The position numbers and the translations under genes were made by a program. Source: Stenotrophomonas maltophilia (lineage in GTDB: Bacteria; Pseudomonadota; Gammaproteobacteria; Xanthomonadales; Xanthomonadaceae). Taken from it: DNA of 64,000 nucleotides. Under the pieces are notes generated by a model, which saw nothing but the letters and a program-made list of their open reading frames with translations, was not told the origin of the DNA and searched no databases. The stretch lies in contig NZ_RXLZ01000006.1 of NCBI RefSeq assembly GCF_003970865.1, positions 46,279-110,278 of the forward strand, in the 5' to 3' direction. Positions 1 to 7,305 of the stretch are shown here, in pieces; position 1 is the first letter of the stretch, and every line of letters starts with the position of its first letter.

Positions 1-1
1 G

Positions 2-253
2 AGCACGCTGCAGGGCAGCCGCGTGCAGCCGTTCCTGGCAGCGAACTGGCTGCGTGGCCAGCGCGATGAGGCCATGCGCTTCAACAGCGAGTCGTTGAGC
101 GCGAAGACGCCGGAGAACCGTTACGAAGTGCAGGCCGGTGCCCAGCTGCAGCTGGGCCAGCGTTGGAGCGCATGGGGTGACCTGCGTGTGCAGCGCGGCG
201 ACAGCGGCTACCGCAACCATGGAGCCCAGGTGGGTCTGCGCGCCGCCTGGTAA
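2..253 (+). CDS. C-terminal end of an autotransporter beta-barrel (partial)
   Basis: Only the last 83 residues are inside the window; the reading frame is open from the left edge. Alternating polar and hydrophobic stretches and a final aromatic residue (ending ...VGLRAAW) are typical of the last strands of a type V autotransporter translocator, where the C-terminal aromatic is the signal read by the BAM machinery. The segment with QAGAQLQLGQRWSAWGDL is characteristic of classical (type Va) barrels. The passenger domain, and therefore the function, lies outside the window. A strong hairpin follows directly after the stop codon. Confidence 0.8.
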   Translation, partial: STLQGSRVQPFLAANWLRGQRDEAMRFNSESLSAKTPENRYEVQAGAQLQLGQRWSAWGDLRVQRGDSGYRNHGAQVGLRAAW

Positions 254-257
254 GGCC

Positions 258-291
258 AACGCCGCCCCGGGCCCAGGCCCGGGGCGGCGTT
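258..291. terminator. Hairpin terminator after the autotransporter
   Basis: Perfect 16-bp GC-rich stem (arms 258-273 and 276-291) beginning 4 bases after the stop codon. No long T-run follows. Confidence 0.75.
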
Positions 292-421
292 CCTCAACTC
301 CCCTCGCACCCTGCCGGGCATGACATCCGGCAGGGTTCTGCCGCTTATTTGTAATGTTATAACACCGTCGTCCGCGATGTTCTGATCCCGCTTTCGGCTT
401 CGTGATTGCACGGACTTATTT

Positions 422-439
422 ATATAGCCGTTGCTATAT
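422..439. promoter_or_regulatory. Predicted MntR operator upstream of the TonB-dependent receptor
   Basis: Inverted repeat ATATAGC-CGTT-GCTATAT with 7-bp arms, in an AT-rich patch unlike its surroundings. The core ATAGC-N4-GCTAT equals the known E. coli MntR box core. The same core occurs just before mntH (3815-3830), and mntR lies between the two. It sits 75 bp upstream of the receptor start. Confidence 0.7.
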
Positions 440-513
440 CTATAACCCTCTGCTTTCATATGCGTCAGCCAGGTCGCCCTCGCCGCCTTTCCTCTCCCAA
501 GGACGACGCCTTC

Positions 514-2673
514 ATGCCCGTTGCCACACCCCTCTTCCATCGGCTGCCCCTGGCCGCCGCCATCGCCCTGACCCTGCCGCTGCCCGCACTGGCCGCCACA
601 CCGAAGCCGACCGAGCTGGACCGCGTGCAGGTGAAGGTCAGCACCGCCACCCGCAGCGAACGCCTGCTGTCCGATGTCCCGATCCGCACCGAAGTGCTGC
701 GCAAGGAAGACATCGCGCTGCGCGCGGCCACCGACTTCTCGCGTGCCGCCGAGCTGATCAACGGCCTGCGCGTGGAAAGCAACTGCCAGAACTGCAACAC
801 CAGCGAAGTACAGCTGCTGGGCCTGCCCGGCGCCTACAACCAGCTGTTGTTCGATGGCATCCCGCTGCTGTCCACGCTGGGCAGCGTGTACGGCCTGGAA
901 CAGATCCCGGCCGGGTTCGTCGACCGCATCGAAGTGGTCAAGGGCGGTGGTTCGGCGCTGTATGGGCCGGGTGCGGTCGCCGGTGTGATCAACCTGATTC
1001 CGCCGCTGCCGGCGCGCAGCGGTGGCCATGTGCAGGCCGGCGTGGATGTATTGAAAGGCACGCCGCAGAAGAACGCCGACGTGCGACTGGACCTGGTGGC
1101 CAAGGAAGCAGACGCCGGCCTGTCGGTGATTGCCCAGCGCAACTGGAACAGCGGCATCGACTACAACGGTGACGGCTACACCGAAATCACCCGCAAGAAC
1201 CTCAAGGTCGGCGGACTGCAGGCCTGGTACGCGCCCACGCCGGGTACGCGGCTGCGCCTGGACCTGCAGGTGACCGATGAAACCCGCCGCGGCGGCAACC
1301 GCCTGGACCAGCCCGAGTACCTGGCCAACATCGCCGAATCGCTGGATACGAAGTACCGGCGCGGCAGCGTGTCGTGGGACCAGGAGATCAATGCCGACGT
1401 CGATTTCCGCCTGGCCTATGCCTTCGCCGACATCGACCGCGACAGCTTCTATGGCGGTCTGGGCGATGTCGTCACCGATCCGTCCGCGCCGGGCTATGAC
1501 CCCTCGCAGCTGGACCCGAACGTGGCCGGCAGCGCGGCCTCGCGTTCCTGGCGCCAGTACGGCCGCACCCACAACCCGCTGCACTACATCGACAGCCAGT
1601 TGAACTGGCGGTTGGGTGCGCACGCCCTGGCCTTCGGCGTGCAGTACAAGCACGAGGCGCTGCGCGACGACAATCGCACCGGTGACGGCCAGCGCCTTGC
1701 GGTGCTGGAGGACGCCACCTTCCACAACCTGGGCGCCTTCATCCAGGACGAGTGGAGCCTGCGCGACAACGTCGACCTGGTCCTGGGTGCACGCGTAGAC
1801 AAGAGCTCGGAGCTGGACAGCGCGGTGTTCTCGCCGCGCATCGCGCTGGCCTGGCAGGCCACGCCCAACCTGAAGTGGCGTGCCGGCATCGCCACCGGCT
1901 TCCGTGCTCCGGAGATCTTCGTCGAGGACGTGCATGTCGATACGCTGGGTGGCGAGCAGGTGCGCGTGCGCAACACCGACGGCCTGAAGGAAGAGCGCGC
2001 GTTGACCACCCTGTTCGGCTTCGACTGGCGATCGGACCCGGCCAATCCGGTGTGGAGCTGGGATGCCACTGCCTCCTATGCACGCATCCGCGACACCTTC
2101 GCGCTGGGCGAGATCCAGCGTGGCGATGACGGACAGCTGAGCCAACTGCGCTACAACGCCTCCGGTTCCAATGTGCTGGGCGCGGAAACCAACCTCGGCT
2201 GGCAACCCTCGCCGCAGTGGCGCCTGACCGCCGGTGCCTCGTGGTACCGCTCGCGCTTCCGCGAACCGCAGCGCATCTTCGACGACACCGGTGATGGTGG
2301 CGACACCGTGATCGAAAGCCGCGACTACCTGAAGACCCCACGCTGGACCGGCCTGGCCCAACTCAGCTGGATGCCGGCCGAGCCGTGGGAGACCTTCGTC
2401 GCGCTGCGCCACACCGGCCCGATGTCGGTGCTGAACAACCGGCTGGGCGAGCTGCACCGTACGCGCTCGTTCCTGGTCACCGATCTCGGGGCGCGCTGGC
2501 ACCGGCATCTGGGCGCGCAGGCGCAGCAGGAAGTGTCGGTGGCCGCAGGCGTCAAGAACGTGTTCGATCAGCGCCAGAAGGATCTGGAGATGGGCGCGCT
2601 GCGTGACAGCGACTATGTCTATGGGCCGCGTTTCGCGCGTTCGTGGTACGTCAACCTGCGCTATGCGTTCTGA
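514..2673 (+). CDS. TonB-dependent receptor, probably manganese-responsive
   Basis: Outer-membrane active transporter of 719 residues. The ATG at 514 is chosen because AAGGA stands 10 bases upstream and the product begins with a clean signal peptide ending ALAA. A plug domain follows (about residues 40-170, with FVDRIEVVKGG and SALYGPGAVAGVIN), then a 22-strand-type barrel ending in RYAF. The plug holds an unusual Cys pair, CQNC (about residue 90). The gene overlaps the next gene, an exported thioredoxin, by 11 bp, and is followed by mntR and mntH. An MntR-type palindrome lies upstream. Family function is seen directly; manganese as substrate is inferred from the operator and neighbours. Copper or a metallophore are alternatives. 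Confidence 0.9.
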   Translation: MPVATPLFHRLPLAAAIALTLPLPALAATPKPTELDRVQVKVSTATRSERLLSDVPIRTEVLRKEDIALRAATDFSRAAELINGLRVESNCQNCNTSEVQLLGLPGAYNQLLFDGIPLLSTLGSVYGLEQIPAGFVDRIEVVKGGGSALYGPGAVAGVINLIPPLPARSGGHVQAGVDVLKGTPQKNADVRLDLVAKEADAGLSVIAQRNWNSGIDYNGDGYTEITRKNLKVGGLQAWYAPTPGTRLRLDLQVTDETRRGGNRLDQPEYLANIAESLDTKYRRGSVSWDQEINADVDFRLAYAFADIDRDSFYGGLGDVVTDPSAPGYDPSQLDPNVAGSAASRSWRQYGRTHNPLHYIDSQLNWRLGAHALAFGVQYKHEALRDDNRTGDGQRLAVLEDATFHNLGAFIQDEWSLRDNVDLVLGARVDKSSELDSAVFSPRIALAWQATPNLKWRAGIATGFRAPEIFVEDVHVDTLGGEQVRVRNTDGLKEERALTTLFGFDWRSDPANPVWSWDATASYARIRDTFALGEIQRGDDGQLSQLRYNASGSNVLGAETNLGWQPSPQWRLTAGASWYRSRFREPQRIFDDTGDGGDTVIESRDYLKTPRWTGLAQLSWMPAEPWETFVALRHTGPMSVLNNRLGELHRTRSFLVTDLGARWHRHLGAQAQQEVSVAAGVKNVFDQRQKDLEMGALRDSDYVYGPRFARSWYVNLRYAF

Positions 2674-3211
2674 AGCACTGCGAGCGCTGTTGCTGGCCTG
2701 TGCCTTGGTGCTGGCCGCACCGGCGATGGCTGCGGACCTGCACGCGCAGGTTTCGGCCTCGCTGATGCGGCCCGAGCAGCGATCGCTGCGGCCGATGCAG
2801 TGGTCTCCACCGCCGAAACTGGTAGCGCTGTACTTCGGCGCCGACTGGTGTGCACCGTGCCATGCCTTCGTACCCACGCTGCGCAGCGTGCGTGATGCAT
2901 TGCGCGAGGCTGGCGCCGATACCGAAGTAGTGTACGTCAGCCTGGATGAAAGCGAGGCTGCATTGCGCCGCTACATGCACGCGCAGGACATGCCGTGGCC
3001 GGTACTGGACCCGCGCCGCGCAGCGCGCATGCCGGCGCTGCAGGCATTGGCCGGGCTGGCCCCGCCGAATCTGGTACTGATCGATGCCGACGGCACGGTG
3101 CTGGCCAATGGCTGGCAAGGCCGGCGCTATGAAGGCCTGCAGCCGGTGTTGAAGGAATGGACGAAACGGGCGTGCGCGCAGGAACAGGCACGCTGCCCGC
3201 CTGGATTGTAG
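2663..3211 (+). CDS. Exported thioredoxin-fold protein (WCAPC)
   Basis: Periplasmic thiol-disulfide protein of 182 residues. It starts inside the end of the receptor gene (11-bp overlap), so the two are almost certainly translated from one mRNA. The N-terminus is a signal peptide (ALLLACALVLAAPAMAA). The redox motif is FGADWCAPC (about residues 58-66), followed by a TlpA/thioredoxin-like core and a cis-Pro-type segment near LAPPNLVLID. Two more cysteines lie close to the C-terminus. It might keep the receptor's CQNC cysteines reduced or oxidised, or act in metal handling; that link is inferred from overlap only. The TAG stop is formed by a GTAG tetranucleotide. Confidence 0.85.
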   Translation: MRSEALRALLLACALVLAAPAMAADLHAQVSASLMRPEQRSLRPMQWSPPPKLVALYFGADWCAPCHAFVPTLRSVRDALREAGADTEVVYVSLDESEAALRRYMHAQDMPWPVLDPRRAARMPALQALAGLAPPNLVLIDADGTVLANGWQGRRYEGLQPVLKEWTKRACAQEQARCPPGL

Positions 3212-3226
3212 GGTCGCGCGAAATGC

Positions 3227-3249
3227 CGCCGGGCACGGCCCGGCGCTAC
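3227..3249. repeat. REP-like palindrome (CTAC-tagged)
   Basis: CGCCGGGC-acg-GCCCGGCG followed by CTAC, between the convergent thioredoxin and mntR genes. It resembles the class-1 REP units elsewhere in the window and could act as a bidirectional terminator. Confidence 0.6.
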
Positions 3250-3251
3250 CG

Positions 3252-3722
3252 TTACGGCGCCCCGCCCTCGGCCTTGCGCACGAACGCTTCAAACAACGCC
3301 AGCGTCTGCTCGCTCACATGGTGCTCGATGCCCTCGGCATCGCGCCGCGCGGTATCCGCGTCCACGCCCAGCGCCAGCAGGAAACGCTCCACGGTCTGAT
3401 GACGCTGGCGGCTGGCATGGGCCAGTGCCTCGCCTTCCGGGGTCAGGAACACGCCGCGGTACGGCCGCTGCACCACCCAGCCATCGCGGGCCAGGCGCCG
3501 CAGCATCTTCGCCACGGTGGGCTGGGCCACGCCCAGGCGGGTGGCGATATCGACCTGGCGGGCCTCGCCGCCGTCGGCCAGCAGGTCCGAGATCAGCTCG
3601 ACATAGTCCTCCACCAGCTCCATCCGGTGCGCCTCGCGCACTTGCCGGAAGCTCTCGACCTGGCGCTCGGCCTCGATCAAGGGGGTGCTTTTCAGCGATG
3701 TCGAATCGTCGGTCTTGCCCAC
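3252..3722 (-). CDS. mntR: Manganese-dependent transcriptional regulator MntR
   Basis: DtxR/MntR-family repressor of 156 residues, the same length as E. coli MntR (155) and closely similar through the core ([47 protein letters not shown]). The winged helix-turn-helix spans about residues 35-100. Metal-ligand positions are recognisable in the dimerisation region: the His in SRQRHQTVE and the E-x-x-E-H pattern in [10 protein letters not shown]. It is divergent from mntH with about 117 bp between the start codons. In this family Mn(II)-bound MntR represses uptake genes, here predicted to be mntH and the receptor gene at 514. Confidence 0.95.
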   Translation of the reverse strand: MGKTDDSTSLKSTPLIEAERQVESFRQVREAHRMELVEDYVELISDLLADGGEARQVDIATRLGVAQPTVAKMLRRLARDGWVVQRPYRGVFLTPEGEALAHASRQRHQTVERFLLALGVDADTARRDAEGIEHHVSEQTLALFEAFVRKAEGGAP

Positions 3723-3814
3723 GCCTGCGCCTGTCCTTCCGGGGTGATCCGGTGTTGAACCTGAATTCTGGACCAGTAACGCGATAAAGACGATTGTTTC
3801 ACATTGCTAATGAC

Positions 3815-3830
3815 TATAGCAGGAGCTATA
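3815..3830. promoter_or_regulatory. Predicted MntR operator in front of mntH
   Basis: TATAGC-AGGA-GCTATA, ending 9 bases before the mntH ATG. It matches the ATAGC-N4-GCTAT core of enterobacterial MntR boxes and the palindrome at 422-439. The AGGA spacer might also serve as a weak, distant ribosome binding site, so repressor and ribosome could compete. Confidence 0.75.
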
Positions 3831-3839
3831 TTCGGACCC

Positions 3840-5171
3840 ATGAACACCCTGGCACCCCGCGACCCTTCGGCCTCCACTGCGGCCAGCCTGGGCGCGCTCA
3901 ACGCCTCGGTGGCGGTGCCCGACAAGGGTCACTGGTGGTTCCGCCTGCTGGCCTTCCTCGGCCCGGGCTACATGATCTCGGTCGGCTACATGGACCCGGG
4001 CAACTGGGCCACCGACCTCGCCGGCGGTTCGCGCTTCGGCTACCTGCTGCTGTCGGTCATCCTCATTTCCAACCTGATGGCGGTGATCCTGCAGGCGCTG
4101 TCGGCGCGGCTCGGTATCGCCACCGGCATGGACCTGGCCCAGGCCTGCCGCGCGCGTTACCCGAAGCCGGTGAACCTGGCGCTGTGGGCGCTGTGCGAGG
4201 CGGCGATCATCGCCTGCGACCTGGCCGAAGTGATCGGCACCGCGATCGCATTGAAGCTGCTGTTCGACCTGCCGCTGCTGTGGGGCGCGGTGATCACCGC
4301 CCTGGACACGCTGCTGGTACTGCTGCTGATGAACCGCGGCTTCCGGGCGCTGGAAGCCTTCGTGATCGCGCTGCTGATGGTGATCTTCGGCTGCTTCATG
4401 GTGCAGATCGCGCTGGCCGCACCGCCGGTGATGGACGTGCTGGGCGGATTCATTCCGCGCGCGCAGGTAGTGACCGATCCTCACGCGCTGTATATCGCCA
4501 TCGGCATCATTGGTGCCACGGTGATGCCACACAATCTCTACCTGCATTCGTCCATCGTGCAGACCCGCGCCTACCCGCGCACCGACGAGGGCCGTCGCAG
4601 TGCCCTGCGCTGGGCAGTGACCGACAGCACCCTCGCGCTGACCCTGGCATTGTTCATCAACGCCAGCATCCTGATCCTGGCGGCGGCGGTGTTCCATGCC
4701 AACGGCCGGTTCGATGTGGAAGACATCGAGCAGGCGCATCAGCTGCTGGCGCCGATGCTGGGCGTGGGCGCAGCGGCGACGTTGTTCGCGGTGGCCCTGC
4801 TGGCCTCGGGCCTGAATTCAACGGTGACCGCTACGCTGGCCGGTCAGATCGTGATGGAAGGCTTCCTGCATCTGCGACTGCCACCGTGGCTGCGGCGGCT
4901 GATCACGCGCGCACTGGCGATCATTCCGGTGGTGGTGGTGATCATGCTGTTCGGCGACCAGGGCGCGGTAAAGCTGCTGGTGCTGAGCCAGGTGGTGCTG
5001 TCGATGCAGCTGCCGTTCGCGATCATCCCACTGGTGCGGATCGTGACCGACAAGGTGACGATGGGTGCCTTGGTCGCACCGCGCTGGCTGGGTGCGATTG
5101 CCTGGGTGATCGCGCTGGTGATCGTGGTATTGAACGTGAAGCTGCTGGTGGATACCTTCAGCGGCGGGTGA
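3840..5171 (+). CDS. mntH: Nramp-family Mn(II)/H+ symporter MntH
   Basis: Inner-membrane divalent metal importer of 443 residues with about 11 transmembrane helices. Both Nramp signatures are present: DPGNWATD in TM1 (about residues 51-58) and MPHNLYLHS in TM6, which supply the metal ligands Asp, Asn and Met. The ATG at 3840 gives a normal Nramp N-terminus; in-frame TTG (3804) and ATG (3810) codons upstream would run through the operator and are less likely. Regulation is predicted by MntR through the palindrome ending 9 bases upstream. Mn supply fits the adjacent ribonucleotide reductase genes and oxidative-stress defence. Confidence 0.95.
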   Translation: MNTLAPRDPSASTAASLGALNASVAVPDKGHWWFRLLAFLGPGYMISVGYMDPGNWATDLAGGSRFGYLLLSVILISNLMAVILQALSARLGIATGMDLAQACRARYPKPVNLALWALCEAAIIACDLAEVIGTAIALKLLFDLPLLWGAVITALDTLLVLLLMNRGFRALEAFVIALLMVIFGCFMVQIALAAPPVMDVLGGFIPRAQVVTDPHALYIAIGIIGATVMPHNLYLHSSIVQTRAYPRTDEGRRSALRWAVTDSTLALTLALFINASILILAAAVFHANGRFDVEDIEQAHQLLAPMLGVGAAATLFAVALLASGLNSTVTATLAGQIVMEGFLHLRLPPWLRRLITRALAIIPVVVVIMLFGDQGAVKLLVLSQVVLSMQLPFAIIPLVRIVTDKVTMGALVAPRWLGAIAWVIALVIVVLNVKLLVDTFSGG

Positions 5172-5195
5172 TGCCAGATCCAGGGGTTGGACCCA

Positions 5196-5292
5196 GTAGA
5201 TCCACGCCATGCGTGGATGCTCTTGTGGAGTCGAGCCATGCTCGACTCATCGCTCACCGCGCGAACAGCAGCCGAGCATGGCTCGGCTCTAC
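5196..5292. repeat. Cluster of three REP/SMAG-type palindromes
   Basis: Three stem-loops in the convergent gap between mntH and the thioredoxin gene: GTAG-ATCCACGC-cat-GCGTGGAT (5196-5218), GAGTCGAGC-cat-GCTCGACTC (5228-5248) and AGCCGAGC-atg-GCTCGGCT-CTAC (5270-5291). Mixed stem sequences with GTAG/CTAC tags are typical of Stenotrophomonas REPs. The stop codon of the following minus-strand gene lies inside the CTAC tag. Confidence 0.85.
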
Positions 5293-5615
5293 AAATGCAA
5301 CGCGATCGCGGCCTCGATCTGTTGCGGCGACTGGAACCCCGCCAGGCGCGTACGTTCGTCACCGTCACGGAACAGCGACAGCGTCGGCGTCTGCCGCAGC
5401 CCCAGCTCCCTGAAGAACGCCTCACCCAGCACTTCCAGCTGCACGCGCAGCAGGGTCGTGCCCTGCCCCGCCACGCTGTTGGCCACCCGGTGCAACGACA
5501 TCTCCAGCATCCGGCACCCCGGGCACTGGTCCTTGTGGAAATCCACCAGCACCCGCGGGTGTTCGGCCAGCAGCTGCTGGAACTGCTCAGGCGTGGTGGC
5601 GTCGATGATCTGCAT
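5289..5615 (-). CDS. Thioredoxin-family protein with CPGC site
   Basis: Cytoplasmic thioredoxin-like protein of 108 residues, standard size for the fold. The active site is DQCPGC (about residues 29-34) and the cis-Pro loop is in RQTPTLSLFRDGD. There is no signal peptide. The start MQIIDATTPEQF is chosen for the normal thioredoxin N-terminus; it overlaps the end of the flavodoxin gene by 29 bp. As last gene after nrdA-nrdB-flavodoxin it probably supplies electrons to the reductase or repairs thiols. CPGC instead of the usual CGPC suggests an altered redox potential. The stop codon TAG is part of a REP element, so the insertion may have set the C-terminus. Confidence 0.85.
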   Translation of the reverse strand: MQIIDATTPEQFQQLLAEHPRVLVDFHKDQCPGCRMLEMSLHRVANSVAGQGTTLLRVQLEVLGEAFFRELGLRQTPTLSLFRDGDERTRLAGFQSPQQIEAAIALHL

Positions 5616-6129
5616 CGGTGTTGCTCCAATAGTGGGCCAGGACCGCGTCGGTCCAGGCCTCGATGGCCCCGGCATGGCGTTGGCCATGCGGCATCTGTTC
5701 GATTTCCAGCGGCGGGTAGTCGCTGCGGAAGTAGCGGATCAGGCGGTGCACGGCGCCGCAGTAGTACTCCTGCCCCCACTGCGTTTCGCCGGTGCCGAAC
5801 ACCGCCAGCTGCCGCGGCCGCTCGCCGCGTTCGGCAATACCTGCCACCCACGCCTTCATCTCCGACGGCGTGCGGCCGGCGTTGTCAGTCCAGCAGCCCA
5901 GCAGCACCAGGTCGGCCTCGTCGGCCGCCAGTGGCGGCGCCTGGCGCAGGTCGTCCGCCTCCTGCCAGTGCACCGCATGGCCGGCGGCGCGGCAACGCTC
6001 GGCAATCTGCCGGCCGAGTTCGCGGGTGTTGCCGCTCAACGAGGCGACCACCACCAGGATGCTCAGCGCGGCGCTGGGCTCAGAGGTCGTCGAAGCCGTT
6101 GTCGACGTTGGTCTTCTTGTAACTTGCAT
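5587..6129 (-). CDS. Flavodoxin, probable partner of ribonucleotide reductase
   Basis: FMN-binding electron carrier of about 180 residues. The phosphate loop SLSGNTRELG (about residues 32-41) and the FMN-stacking segment FGTGETQWGQEYYCGA are flavodoxin hallmarks. It is longer than typical NrdI (about 130 residues) but in the position where NrdI or YfaE-type reductants occur. The only ATG start (6129) lies 50 bp inside nrdB; no standard start codon exists between it and the first beta strand, so either this long overlap or an unusual start is used. Its likely role is reduction of the NrdB diiron (or dimanganese) site, inferred from context. Confidence 0.8.
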   Translation of the reverse strand: MQVTRRPTSTTASTTSEPSAALSILVVVASLSGNTRELGRQIAERCRAAGHAVHWQEADDLRQAPPLAADEADLVLLGCWTDNAGRTPSEMKAWVAGIAERGERPRQLAVFGTGETQWGQEYYCGAVHRLIRYFRSDYPPLEIEQMPHGQRHAGAIEAWTDAVLAHYWSNTDADHRRHHA

Positions 6130-7120
6130 TGCGCATCTCGAAGAAGTCGGTCTTGGTTTCGGTGAAGTTGTCGGCGTAGGCCTTGATCCACGGCATCACG
6201 TTGTCGGTGGTGTCGCTGTACAGGCGCTCGATGCCGAGCATGCCGGCCATCTTGTTGGCACGGTACTTCACGTAACGCACCATTTCGTCCACGTCGATGC
6301 CGTCGATGCCATCCAGCACCTCCGACGACCACTGCGTCTCCAGCTCGATGGCATGCTCGAACGACTGGTGCACATAGGCGGTCAACTCGTTGGTCTGCAG
6401 CTCCGGGTTCTCGCCGATGATGGCGCGGATCAACTCGCTGATGAACTTGGTGTGCGCCAGCTCGTCGCGGTTGATGAAGCTGATGATCTTGCCGGTGCCG
6501 TTCATGCGGTTCTGCCGCACCATGTTGTAGAAGTACGCAAAGCCGGAATAGAAGTTGATGCCTTCCAGGATCGAGGACTGGATCAGCGACTTCAGCAGGG
6601 TCTCGGCGGTCTTCTCGCGCATGAAGTCGTCATACGCGCCCATGATCGGTGCGTTGCGCTTGATGATGGTCGGGTGGGTGCGGGCGATCTCGAAGATGCG
6701 GTTCTGGTTCGGCAGGTCGGTGATCGAGGCCAGCACGTAGCTGTAGCTCTCGTTGTGGATCACTTCCTGCTGCCCGATGATCGCCGCGTTGGCGTGCGCG
6801 GCCGGGTCGGTGATGTACTCGGCCACGTTGTAGATGAAGCGGGTCTGCGGTGAATCCAGCGTGGCGAGCAGACCGATGATCGAGTCGTAGGCGTTCTTCT
6901 CGCGCGCGTTGAGCTCGCCGTACTGGCGGGCATCCAGCTTCATGTCGACCTCGTCGGGAATCCAGAAGTTGGTCGACAGCTCCTTGTAGGCCCGATAGAA
7001 CGACGGGTACGGGATGTCGTTCCAGTTGAGGATGCCGCTGGTGCGGCCGTTGATGATGCCGGTGCTGCGGTTGGGATGGCGCGGTTCGAGGATCTTGATG
7101 CGGTCGAGGGGGGTTGCCAT
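6080..7120 (-). CDS. nrdB: Class I ribonucleotide reductase, radical subunit NrdB
   Basis: Beta subunit (346 residues) that holds the dinuclear metal site and tyrosyl radical needed for dNTP synthesis. Metal ligands are visible in EVIH (Glu and His, 3 apart), LEGINFY and RDELAHTKF. The Tyr at Glu+7 in EVIHNESY aligns with the radical Tyr122 of E. coli NrdB. The start MATPLDRIK is preferred over an upstream in-frame codon that falls in the repeat array. It lies downstream of nrdA, separated by 185 bp containing four REP units, and is followed by overlapping flavodoxin and thioredoxin genes. Confidence 0.95.
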   Translation of the reverse strand: MATPLDRIKILEPRHPNRSTGIINGRTSGILNWNDIPYPSFYRAYKELSTNFWIPDEVDMKLDARQYGELNAREKNAYDSIIGLLATLDSPQTRFIYNVAEYITDPAAHANAAIIGQQEVIHNESYSYVLASITDLPNQNRIFEIARTHPTIIKRNAPIMGAYDDFMREKTAETLLKSLIQSSILEGINFYSGFAYFYNMVRQNRMNGTGKIISFINRDELAHTKFISELIRAIIGENPELQTNELTAYVHQSFEHAIELETQWSSEVLDGIDGIDVDEMVRYVKYRANKMAGMLGIERLYSDTTDNVMPWIKAYADNFTETKTDFFEMRNASYKKTNVDNGFDDL

Positions 7121-7150
7121 GGTTTTATGCCTTCGTTCTCTTTCTATCGT

Positions 7151-7302
7151 GTTGCCGGCCAACGGCCGGCACTACCGTAGATCGCGGTGTTGCCGGCCAG
7201 CGGCCGGCACTACCGTAGATCGCGGGGTTGCCGGGCAGCGGCCGGCATTGCCGTAGATCGCGGGGTTGCCGGGCAGCGACCGGCATTGCCGTGGGTCGCC
7301 GG
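7151..7302. repeat. Four tandem 38-bp REP units between nrdA and nrdB
   Basis: Units start at 7151, 7189, 7227 and 7265. Each has the palindrome GCCGGcc-a-cGGCCGGC (varied in units 3 and 4), then an ACTACCGTAG-type tag and ATCGCGG. Units abut without unique spacers, which separates this from a CRISPR. Transcription of nrdB from the nrdA promoter must cross all four hairpins. Confidence 0.9.
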
Positions 7303-7305
7303 CGA

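Noticed and set aside
208..2877. 890-codon minus-strand frame over the Mn receptor gene
   Set aside because: Shadow of the plus-strand receptor; no motif, low-complexity composition typical of antisense frames in high-GC genomes.
3804..3839. Upstream TTG 3804 or ATG 3810 as mntH start
   Set aside because: Both would make the predicted MntR operator coding and add residues not typical of Nramp proteins.
7151..7302. CRISPR array
   Set aside because: The 38-bp units abut with no unique spacers and each is palindromic with the GTAG-type tag; it is a REP tandem. No cas gene is near.
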